Positions 1 through 4,044 are shown, numbered from the stretch's first letter. The stretch is 5,006 nt of DNA from Phycisphaeraceae bacterium (GCA_007119405.1 SKPT01000639.1:1-5006), one strand, 5' to 3'. Notes: generated by a model not told the origin, from the sequence alone. Program-made: numbers and translations.

Positions 1-53
1 AGGGCCACCTTCGCCTTGAAATCCGCTGACAACTGTCGTCGCTTGCGTGCCAT
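1..53 (-). CDS. IS3-family transposase OrfA, N-terminal fragment
   Basis: The minus strand encodes MARKRRQLSADFKAKVAL and then leaves the window. A basic start followed by (S/T)A(D/E)FKAKVAL is the typical beginning of IS3-family OrfA, whose helix-turn-helix binds the element ends. In this family OrfA is normally about 100 residues and is joined to the DDE-type OrfB by a -1 frameshift, but neither part is visible here. An AGGAG Shine-Dalgarno lies 9 nt upstream of the ATG. Only 17 complete codons are present, so the subgroup within IS3 cannot be assigned and intactness cannot be judged. Confidence 0.78.
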   Translation of the reverse strand, partial: MARKRRQLSADFKAKVA

Positions 54-120
54 CCTGTTCGACTCCTGTTCGGAACCGAACCCACCTTAACGACGCGCCC
101 AGTTTTTGGGGAGTATTACA
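1..120 (-). mobile_element. IS3-family insertion sequence, one terminal end (partial)
   Basis: Read on the minus strand, the element begins TGTAATACTCCCCAAAAACT at 120 and reaches an OrfA start codon 67 nt later, which is the usual layout of the left end of an IS3-family element (terminal TG, short leader, then orfA). The rest of the element, including orfB, the other terminal repeat and the second target-site copy, lies beyond the left edge. The exact boundary at 120 is inferred from the TG terminus and could be off by a few bases. Insertion here cuts a small ORF on the same strand (116-202). Confidence 0.72.
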
Positions 121-202
121 GGGACCGCCCGCAGCGGCGGCACGGGGGAGGAGGAATTATTTTCTGTTCTGGGTGTCGCCGTCCGTGACGATGGATTATC
201 AT
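116..202 (-). pseudogene. Small CxxC protein ORF cut off by the IS element
   Basis: A 28-codon minus-strand ORF begins with ATG at 202, overlapping the stop of the preceding ORF by ATGA. It ends in the stretch IIPPPPCRRCGRSL followed by TAA. That stop codon lies inside the terminal repeat of the IS element, so the natural reading frame was probably longer and was interrupted at about 120. The CRRCG motif looks like the first half of a zinc ribbon or zinc knuckle whose second CxxC pair is missing. It follows the DUF1580 gene in the same direction and may have been its last co-transcribed partner. No family was recognised; reality as a gene rests on the CxxC motif and the stop-start overlap. 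Confidence 0.4.
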
Positions 203-240
203 GGGGGGCGTCCTTTCTCGTAGCGGAACTCGCAGGCCAT
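199..240 (-). CDS. Tiny ORF (13 aa), possibly the first half of a frame-broken small protein
   Basis: The minus strand encodes MACEFRYEKGRPP and a stop, 41 nt after the stop of the DUF1580 gene. Its TGA overlaps the next ATG (ATGA). A run of six C on the coding strand lies right at the junction (203-208). One extra C would fuse this peptide with the following ORF into a single product of about 41 residues ending in CRRCGRSL. It is therefore either a short coupled leader peptide or the broken N-terminus of one zinc-ribbon protein. I do not recognise a family, and no clear Shine-Dalgarno precedes the ATG. Confidence 0.3.
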   Translation of the reverse strand: MACEFRYEKGRPP

Positions 241-280
241 CCGTCGCTCAAACGCCGGCCGCGGTTCCGTGCGCCGTGTG

Positions 281-628
281 TCACACCAGGCCGGCCTCCT
301 GGAGGCGGCGCTTGGCCGTGGTGTGCTCGGTGGTGCGGGTCGGCGTCGGCGGCTGAGGATCAGGGCCCCCGGCGGCGGCGGCCTCAAAATGTTCGATGTC
401 AGCGGCCGTGAGCTGGTCGATGAAGTCGGACACCCACTTCGCCGTGGTGAACACGCGACGCCCGACTCGAACGTGACGAAGGCGAACCCGTCGGCCCGAG
501 CGAGCGAGTACGCCTTGCCGGGCCCATCTCCACAGACAGTTTGCCGACGGGTTGCCCGGGGCGTGGGCGGCCGCCTCGGCGAGAGTGATGTGACGATCGT
601 TCGCGGAGTTGGTGGCGGTTGAGCTCAT
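281..628 (-). CDS. DUF1580-like helix-turn-helix protein
   Basis: This is a 115-residue protein. Residues 13-62 (ITLAEAAAHAP, then LWRWARQGV, then RVRLRHVRVGRRVFTT) match the pattern of DUF1580, a small family found in Planctomycetota. That pattern is a helix-turn-helix in which the LxRW segment forms the recognition region, followed by a short wing ending in VGxRxFT. Residues 68-78 (DFIDQLTAADI) continue the usual tail, and the C-terminus (AKRRLQEAGL) also fits family members that end in an xxLxxAGL helix. The family's function is not established; by fold it is a DNA-binding protein related to excisionases and MerR-like proteins. It lies 83 nt downstream of the excisionase-like gene in the same direction, as expected for mobile-element cargo or control. 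A GGGGA sequence lies just before the ATG, and the start sits inside an inverted repeat (624-647). Confidence 0.78.
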   Translation of the reverse strand: MSSTATNSANDRHITLAEAAAHAPGNPSANCLWRWARQGVLARSGRRVRLRHVRVGRRVFTTAKWVSDFIDQLTAADIEHFEAAAAGGPDPQPPTPTRTTEHTTAKRRLQEAGLV

Positions 629-647
629 GTCCCCTAGATAACATGAG
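624..647 (-). promoter_or_regulatory. Inverted repeat enclosing the start and Shine-Dalgarno of the DUF1580 gene
   Basis: The arms CTCATGT (624-630) and ACATGAG (641-647) are perfect reverse complements with a 10-nt spacer. On the minus-strand transcript the 3' arm contains the AUG and the spacer contains the AGGGG Shine-Dalgarno. The site could be an operator for a dimeric regulator, possibly the encoded protein itself, or an RNA hairpin that limits translation. The 7-bp stem is modest. Confidence 0.4.
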
Positions 648-698
648 CCCTCGCGCGATTGCAGTTAGTCACGCACAGAACACCACTTAATGCACCTT

Positions 699-715
699 AT
701 GACATAATTTGTCAT
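699..715. repeat. 17-bp inverted repeat at the end of the excisionase-like gene
   Basis: ATGACA (699-704) and TGTCAT (710-715) are perfect 6-bp arms around TAATT. The site overlaps the TGA of the excisionase-like gene and lies about 70 bp upstream of the DUF1580 start, in the only A+T-rich patch of this region. It could be a regulator-binding site for the DUF1580 promoter. Alternatively the minus-strand ATGACA could be a -35-like element, though the hexamer 17 nt downstream (CATTAA) is a poor -10. No U-tract follows, so a terminator is unlikely. Confidence 0.35.
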
Positions 716-1026
716 GGTCGGCGGTATGAGCGCAACCCCGCGATTGCCTCGTCCACCTTGTGCGGCGATTTGTAGTATCGACGCAGATACGCCCGCTGGC
801 TCTGCTCGTCCGCGTCGTTGAACATGTGAATACTGGCCCACAGCACCTCATCGGGCAAGACCTGCGCCCCCCTGCCGTACGTTTCCTGGAACCATGCCTT
901 GGGAACAAGCCGCCGGCCCGCGATCTTCTCGGACGGGATGTGCCCTTCGGTAATGAGGCGCCGCACCGAACGCTCGCTGAGCCGGATGCACATGGCCACT
1001 TGCTTGACCGACATGTACTTGGACAT
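712..1026 (-). CDS. Excisionase-like helix-turn-helix protein
   Basis: This 104-residue protein has an N-terminal winged helix-turn-helix of the HTH_17/excisionase type at residues 4-50: YMSVKQVAMCIRLSERSVRRL, then an EGHIPSEKIAGRR wing, then WFQET. In that family these domains bind and bend DNA; next to an integrase they commonly act as recombination directionality factors. Residues 55-104 are a charged, probably helical tail of no recognised family. It sits 125 nt downstream of the integrase in the same direction, which supports an Xis-like role, but a plain transcriptional regulator is equally compatible. The start is supported by AGGGG 7 nt before the ATG. That Shine-Dalgarno lies fully inside one arm of a strong inverted repeat (1029-1084), suggesting translational control. 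Confidence 0.72.
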   Translation of the reverse strand: MSKYMSVKQVAMCIRLSERSVRRLITEGHIPSEKIAGRRLVPKAWFQETYGRGAQVLPDEVLWASIHMFNDADEQSQRAYLRRYYKSPHKVDEAIAGLRSYRRP

Positions 1027-1028
1027 TT

Positions 1029-1084
1029 GCTTGCCCCTGTGCGAAGCGGGCCAGCCGGCCAGCCAGCGAGTCGCAGGGGCAAGC
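1029..1084 (-). promoter_or_regulatory. Long stem-loop burying the Shine-Dalgarno of the excisionase-like gene
   Basis: GCTTGCCCCT (1029-1038) is the exact reverse complement of AGGGGCAAGC (1075-1084). GCGA (1041-1044) pairs with TCGC (1071-1074) inside it, giving 14 base pairs with one 2-nt bulge and a 26-nt loop. On the minus-strand RNA the 3' arm holds the entire AGGGG ribosome-binding site and ends 2 nt before the AUG. Transcripts reading through from the integrase would fold and mask it, whereas a transcript beginning inside the loop would not. The loop carries a tandem 8-bp repeat, GGCCAGCC twice (1049-1064). Function is inferred from geometry. Confidence 0.55.
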
Positions 1085-1151
1085 GATTCGCCGGCGGCCG
1101 GCCGTTCACCGGGTCATGACTCCCGGCGCCCGCGGCCTCGATCCTACCACG

Positions 1152-2225
1152 TCATCCCACCTTCCCGATCACGTCCTTCGCCTTGGCGACGTTCGCCTCG
1201 GCGTAGACCTCCGTGACGGTCGAGCCCAGCCTGTGCCCGAGGATGGTCTGGGCGACGTCGATGCCATGCTCGGCCCGCAGCCGCGATGCGGCGTTGTGGC
1301 GCAACCTACCCGGCGACCAGCGCGGCACGGCGGCCTTGTCGCAGGCGCGATGGATGGCGCGGCGGTAGGTGTCCGTGGTGTAGGCCGTGCGGATGCGCCG
1401 CTGCGTCCGGCGCGGCGTCGGCTGCTGATTCGGCCGCCGGCGGGCATGGGCATCTGCGGCCCTGGCTTCGCCGTGTCCCTCGCGCGGGGGGAACAGCGGG
1501 GTCGTCGCCTGCCTGCTCAGCCGGCGCTGGATGATGGCCTGGGCGGCGGGCCCGATGAAGATGACGCGCTCGTGGCCGTGGTGGCTGCCCTTGTGGCCGG
1601 CCGGGCGATACTCCCAGACCGGGCCGCTACGGTCGATGTCGATGGCCCGCATGCGGCACAGCTCGTCGGGCCGGCAGCCGGTCAGGAGCTGCACGTCGAT
1701 CATGTCGCGGATGGTGGCGGAGACGCAGGCCCGCACCGCCTCGACGTGTGCCTCGGGGGCGGGGCGCACGGGATCCTTCTCGGGTGCGGCGCTGCGCCCG
1801 CGCTTCAGCCCCGCCACCGCCTGGAGGGCTGGGTACACGCCACTGGGCACCAGCTCGTGGCTCGTGCCCCACTTGAACACCTGCCGGACACGGGCGACCT
1901 GGGCGTTGATCCAGGTGCGCGACCAGCCGGTTTCGAGCATCCGCTGCCGGACGGCCCGCAGGTGCCGCGGCCCGAACTCCGCCACCGGCATATCGGCGTA
2001 CAGCGCCAGCAGCGGGGCGATGGCGCGGTCGAAGTTGTCCTGCTCGGTGGTCGGGGTGCCGTCGTGCTTGACGTAGTAGGTGGCGGCGTGGCTGCGGAAG
2101 CGGTCGACGAGCACGGCGACGGTGATGATCTCGCGATCGCCGATGGGACTGCGCCGGCCGTTGCTCAGCCACTCGGCGATGGCTCGCTCGTAGCGCTGCT
2201 GGGCCTCGGACGTGCCCCAGCGCAT
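1152..2225 (-). CDS. Tyrosine recombinase / site-specific integrase (main body; N-terminus out of frame)
   Basis: The longest intact frame encodes 357 residues. Residues 32-125 form a SAM-like core-binding domain and residues 160-350 the phage-integrase catalytic domain. Visible active-site positions are R185 (TGCRPDEL), K212 (GHKGS), R309 (GRLRH), H331 (LGH) and the nucleophile Y341 (EVYAEAN). The His that normally begins the HxxR box is Gly306. The Arg-rich stretch at about residues 245-285 before YRRAI is typical of planctomycetal integrases. The protein would cut and rejoin DNA at the element ends, probably using the neighbouring tRNA-Pro as target. The ATG at 2225 is probably not the native start: WGTSEAQQRYERAIAEWL usually follows about 35 residues that are found here in another frame (GTG at 2323). 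The gene is therefore likely a pseudogene, unless a sequencing error explains the shift. Confidence 0.9.
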   Translation of the reverse strand: MRWGTSEAQQRYERAIAEWLSNGRRSPIGDREIITVAVLVDRFRSHAATYYVKHDGTPTTEQDNFDRAIAPLLALYADMPVAEFGPRHLRAVRQRMLETGWSRTWINAQVARVRQVFKWGTSHELVPSGVYPALQAVAGLKRGRSAAPEKDPVRPAPEAHVEAVRACVSATIRDMIDVQLLTGCRPDELCRMRAIDIDRSGPVWEYRPAGHKGSHHGHERVIFIGPAAQAIIQRRLSRQATTPLFPPREGHGEARAADAHARRRPNQQPTPRRTQRRIRTAYTTDTYRRAIHRACDKAAVPRWSPGRLRHNAASRLRAEHGIDVAQTILGHRLGSTVTEVYAEANVAKAKDVIGKVG

Positions 2226-2323
2226 GGTACCTTGCGGCCATCGAGCACGACGAAAGCGCGGTCCGGGCGGCCTTTTTCCTTCTGACGACGGAGTTTCGGG
2301 ACGGCTTTTTTGAGGGTGGGCAC
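2165..2323 (-). pseudogene. Displaced N-terminus of the integrase
   Basis: A GTG at 2323 is preceded by GAGGAG at a 6-nt spacing, an excellent ribosome-binding site. The first 31 codons include PKLRRQKEKGRPDRAFVVLD followed by GRK, which matches the usual start of planctomycetal integrases, where a sequence like the H/Y-L-G-P-W-G-T-S/K-A module follows. After codon 31 this frame turns to unrelated sequence and stops at 2165, while the WGTSEAQQ continuation is found in another frame from about 2222. The shift therefore lies at about 2222-2232. Between the AAG codon and the TGG codon there are 11 nt where relatives usually have about five codons, suggesting a small net deletion. Confidence 0.68.
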
Positions 2324-2341
2324 GGCTCGCTCCTCGGGCTC

Positions 2342-2363
2342 AAACGTACCCGTGGGTACGTTT
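2342..2363. promoter_or_regulatory. 22-bp palindrome upstream of the integrase (candidate operator)
   Basis: AAACGTACCC (2342-2351) and GGGTACGTTT (2354-2363) are perfect 10-bp arms separated by GT. The site ends 19 bp before the GTG start of the integrase. A symmetrical site this long at a promoter position most simply suggests binding of a dimeric repressor. It could also be an integrase or excisionase arm site. The symmetry would give an RNA hairpin too, but no U-tract follows on either strand. Confidence 0.5.
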
Positions 2364-2376
2364 ATGGTCCGGGCTT

Positions 2377-2418
2377 ACGGCCGCGCCGTCGGTTGACGGG
2401 TAATCGCAACTCGCGATT
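2377..2418. repeat. Cluster of three short inverted repeats between the integrase and the tRNA
   Basis: ACGGC/GCCGT (2377-2381 and 2385-2389), CCGTC/GACGG (2386-2390 and 2395-2399) and AATCGC/GCGATT (2402-2407 and 2413-2418) follow one another within 42 bp, directly next to the presumed crossover site. They may be protein-binding sites of the recombination complex or mutually exclusive hairpins. Each is short enough to occur by chance in G+C-rich DNA. Confidence 0.25.
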
Positions 2419-2437
2419 TCAGCCTGACTTTGGGAAA

Positions 2438-2465
2438 TCGGGGTGACTGGATTCGAACCAGCGAC
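2438..2465. other. Putative attachment-site core (tRNA-Pro 3' end)
   Basis: Tyrosine integrases next to tRNA genes usually recombine within the T-arm and 3' acceptor, restoring the tRNA from the element. The integrase lies on this side, so the core most likely falls in this segment (T stem-loop, acceptor strand and discriminator base). The limits are nominal because the second copy is not in the window. Confidence 0.4.
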
Positions 2466-2512
2466 CTCACGCCCCCCAGACGTGCGCTCTAACCAAGCTG
2501 AGCTACACCCCG
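2438..2512 (-). tRNA. tRNA-Pro (anticodon GGG)
   Basis: The minus strand folds as a complete 75-nt cloverleaf. The acceptor CGGGGTG pairs perfectly with CACCCCG, with discriminator A. The D arm is GCTC/GAGC with GG in the loop. The anticodon stem CACGT/GCGTG encloses CTGGGGG, giving anticodon GGG, which reads proline codons CCC and CCU. The T arm GCTGG/CCAGT encloses TTCGAAT. CCA is not encoded; the downstream bases are TTT. Its intact 3' end next to an integrase marks it as the likely integration target. Confidence 0.95.
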
Positions 2513-2522
2513 TTCACACAGC

Positions 2523-2551
2523 AGTCTACTCCCCGCTACGCCCACCGACAA
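2523..2551 (-). promoter_or_regulatory. Probable promoter of the tRNA-Pro gene
   Basis: On the minus strand TTGTCG (2551-2546) and TAGACT (2528-2523) each match the sigma-70 consensus at 4 of 6 bases and are separated by exactly 17 bp. Transcription would start about 4-6 nt before the mature tRNA 5' end at 2512, a plausible short leader. Both hexamers are imperfect. Confidence 0.42.
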
Positions 2552-2623
2552 CCACCGGGCGATCCGCGGCGACACGGCCGGGCTCGCATGCTCCGCGGAC
2601 CGCACGGCCCGCGGCGGGGCGGC

Positions 2624-3241
2624 TCACGCCCTGAGCAGGCCCCGACCCGTCAGCAGCTCGATCACCTGCTCCACCTCCTGCTCAAGCGTCAACTGGTCGG
2701 TGCGCAGGTGCAACTCCGGCTTCTCGGGAGCCTCGTAAGGGTCGTCGATGCCCGTGAAGCCCTTGAGCTCGCCGGCGCGGGCCTTCTTGTACAGGCCCTT
2801 GGGGTCGCGCTTCTCCGCTTCCTCCAGCGGCACGTCCACGTAGACCTCCAGGAACGGCAAGTCCGCCTCGTCGTGCAGTTGGCGCACCAGGTCGCGATCG
2901 ACGCGGTAAGGGCTGATGAAGCTGGTGATGCAGATGATCCCGGCGTCGGCGAAGAGCTTGGCAACCTCGCCGATGCGGCGAATGTTCTCGGCCCGGTCCT
3001 CGGCCGAGAAACCCAGGTTCTTGTTCAGCCCGTGGCGGACGTTGTCGCCGTCGAGGCGATAGGCCAGCTTGCCCTGCCGGATCAGGGCCTGCTCTACGGC
3101 CACGGCCACCGTGCTCTTGCCGCTGCCCGAGAGCCCGGTCATCCAGATCGTGGCGCCCTTCTGCTTCAGCGCCTGGGCCCGCTGGGCGCGGTCGACCTCA
3201 CCCTCATGCCAGGTGATGTTGGTGGCCTTCTGCTCGCTCAT
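2624..3241 (-). CDS. cysC: Adenylylsulfate (APS) kinase
   Basis: CysC phosphorylates adenosine 5'-phosphosulfate with ATP to give PAPS in the cytoplasm, for sulfate assimilation or sulfotransferase reactions. The 205-residue length is normal for a stand-alone enzyme. Visible motifs are the P-loop GLSGSGKST (36-44), the APS-binding [10 protein letters not shown] (64-73), FISPYR (108-113, with S110 at the position of the phosphoserine in E. coli CysC), the lid [11 protein letters not shown] (148-158) and FTGIDDPYE (162-170). No ATP-sulfurylase gene (cysN, cysD or sat) is adjacent, so this copy stands alone and could serve sulfation rather than sulfate reduction; this is inference. AAGGAG lies 10 nt before the ATG. 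The gene is divergent from the zinc-ribbon gene, and the tRNA-Pro gene lies downstream on the same strand. Confidence 0.96.
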   Translation of the reverse strand: MSEQKATNITWHEGEVDRAQRAQALKQKGATIWMTGLSGSGKSTVAVAVEQALIRQGKLAYRLDGDNVRHGLNKNLGFSAEDRAENIRRIGEVAKLFADAGIICITSFISPYRVDRDLVRQLHDEADLPFLEVYVDVPLEEAEKRDPKGLYKKARAGELKGFTGIDDPYEAPEKPELHLRTDQLTLEQEVEQVIELLTGRGLLRA

Positions 3242-3298
3242 CGTCGGCTTGCTCCTTGGATTGGTGGGTAAGTCGTTGCAGGTGACGGGGAAAGAGGC

Positions 3299-3326
3299 AT
3301 CCTAGCGTCCGCAGGCAACGGTGCAA
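3299..3326 (-). promoter_or_regulatory. Weak candidate promoter for cysC
   Basis: In the divergent gap the minus strand carries TAGGAT (3304-3299, 4 of 6 to the -10 consensus) with TTGCAC (3326-3321, 3 of 6) 16 bp upstream. This would give a leader of roughly 50 nt before the cysC ATG. The evidence is slim. No riboswitch or other structured leader was recognised. Confidence 0.25.
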
Positions 3327-3366
3327 GGCCGCCGGCGTCCCCGGCCGCTCGCGCTTCGTGGCGCGA

Positions 3367-3372
3367 TAGAAT
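3367..3372 (+). promoter_or_regulatory. Candidate -10 element implying a leaderless mRNA
   Basis: TAGAAT matches the -10 consensus at 5 of 6 bases and ends 7 bp before the ATG at 3380, so transcription would begin at or next to the start codon. No Shine-Dalgarno is present between the two, which fits a leaderless transcript. No convincing -35 hexamer is seen upstream. Confidence 0.4.
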
Positions 3373-3379
3373 CCCTGTC

Positions 3380-3880
3380 ATGTTCGACCCCCACGCCCTG
3401 CCCGTGCCCGACCTCGGGCTGAGCTGCCTGAACTGCGGCTCCGCCCTGGCCGGGCTCGATCAGCACCGCTGCCCCGAGTGCGGCCGGGGCTTCAGCCTCG
3501 ACGAGTACATCCCCCCGGGCGACTGCCCGCCGCTGATCGCCGGCGGCGAGGAGGTCCGCGACACGCCGGAGATCCGCGACCTGCTCTTCGTCTACCAGAT
3601 TCCCTACGTCCAGCTCGCCGAGCCGATGTCGGACCTCTTCGGCGGCGCCGGCTTCTGGCCGATCACCAGCCGCCGGCGGCGCATCGGCGTGCCGCGCGAC
3701 CACTATCTCCAGGCGATCGACCTTGTCCGCCGGCTGCGCCTCGACGAGCCGCTGCCGCCCGCCCCGCCCGCGGCCCGGCGCCACGAGCCGTGGGATTGCC
3801 CCCATTGCGGCGAGACCAACCCTGCCAACTTCGAGATCTGCTGGTCCTGCGGGCAAGCGCAGGAGGACGAGGAGACGTGA
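3380..3880 (+). CDS. Zinc-ribbon / DUF2007-like / RanBP2-type zinc-finger protein
   Basis: This 166-residue soluble protein shows three modules. Residues 14-36 hold a four-cysteine ribbon (C16, C19, C31, C34), ending in the CPECG motif frequent in planctomycetal proteins. Residues 55-120 (GGEEVRDTPEIRDLLFVYQIPY, then GVPRDHYLQAIDLVRRL) resemble DUF2007, a small ferredoxin-like-fold domain proposed as a signal-transduction module. Residues 138-158 (WDCPHCGETNPANFEICWSCG) are a RanBP2-type zinc finger, with C140, C143, C154 and C157 and the conserved W and N. A Pro/Ala-rich linker at 124-133 separates the last two. No signal peptide or membrane segment is seen. The function is unknown; by domains it is likely a protein- or nucleic-acid-binding adaptor. 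It is transcribed divergently from cysC, with a possible leaderless start. Confidence 0.82.
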   Translation: MFDPHALPVPDLGLSCLNCGSALAGLDQHRCPECGRGFSLDEYIPPGDCPPLIAGGEEVRDTPEIRDLLFVYQIPYVQLAEPMSDLFGGAGFWPITSRRRRIGVPRDHYLQAIDLVRRLRLDEPLPPAPPAARRHEPWDCPHCGETNPANFEICWSCGQAQEDEET

Positions 3881-3976
3881 CCGGTGGGGATCTGTGAACC
3901 CGGAGGCACGTCGTGGGAGGTCCCGGCCTACGCTCGCGGACTCGCTCAGGACGGGCGTTGACAGATCAGGCCCCCC

Positions 3977-4016
3977 GTTCCGGGCGCCTGGGCCCTTACC
4001 CCCGGGCCCCCGGAAC
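3977..4016 (+). terminator. Strong G+C-rich hairpin downstream of the zinc-finger gene
   Basis: GTTCCGGG (3977-3984) pairs perfectly with CCCGGAAC (4009-4016). Inside it GGCCC (3991-3995) pairs with GGGCC (4004-4008), leaving a one-sided 6-nt bulge and an 8-nt loop. It lies about 97 nt after the stop codon at 3880. No U-tract follows, so classical intrinsic termination is doubtful. It may instead end or protect the 3' end of the mRNA, or belong to a structured RNA. Confidence 0.35.
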
Positions 4017-4018
4017 TG

Positions 4019-4044
4019 GCGGATAATATCCCCATTATTGCCGC
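4019..4044 (+). repeat. Second hairpin immediately after the first
   Basis: GCGGATAAT (4019-4027) pairs with ATTAT (4034-4038) and CCGC (4041-4044), giving 9 base pairs with a 2-nt bulge and an ATCCCC loop. The sequence is unusually A+T-rich for this window. It begins only 2 nt after the previous hairpin, making a tandem pair. TAATAT (4024-4029) within it also resembles a -10 element, but no -35 fits. Confidence 0.3.

Larger units (their letters stand above)
1..2438. mobile_element. Element integrated at tRNA-Pro (tRNA-proximal part)
   Basis: An integrase gene beginning about 115 bp from the 3' end of a tRNA gene, followed in the same direction by an excisionase-like gene and a DUF1580 gene, is the standard architecture of a tRNA-targeted genomic island or prophage remnant. 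The element extends to the left of the tRNA. No second copy of the tRNA 3' end appears in the window, so the far boundary lies outside. The broken integrase frame and the IS3 insertion suggest that the element is no longer mobile. No phage structural or conjugation genes are visible, so its class is unknown. Confidence 0.6.

Noticed and set aside
87..284. Minus-strand frame with a GTG overlapping the DUF1580 stop (65 codons)
   Set aside because: It reads straight through the IS terminal repeat, has Ser/Pro/Arg-rich low-information sequence and lacks a ribosome-binding site. The two tiny ORFs at 199-240 and 116-202 in other frames look more protein-like.
1109..1126. CCGGG/CCCGG hairpin after the integrase stop as a terminator
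   Set aside because: It has only a 5-bp stem and no U-tract, so chance occurrence in G+C-rich sequence is likely.
1116..2285. Plus-strand open frame of 389 codons
   Set aside because: It lies fully antisense to the integrase, whose catalytic motifs are clear, and its composition is low-complexity Gly/Ala/Arg/His typical of antisense frames in G+C-rich genes.
2443..2634. Plus-strand ORF beginning MTGFEPATSRPP
   Set aside because: This is the well-known false translation of the complementary strand of a tRNA gene and covers the tRNA-Pro at 2438-2512.
2588..3271. Plus-strand open frame of 227 codons
   Set aside because: It is antisense to cysC, which carries all APS-kinase motifs. The Leu/Val/Ala-rich translation matches no family I know.
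3958..3963. Perfect TTGACA as the parA promoter
   Set aside because: The position 17 bp downstream is CGGGCG and no other acceptable -10 lies at 16-18 bp.
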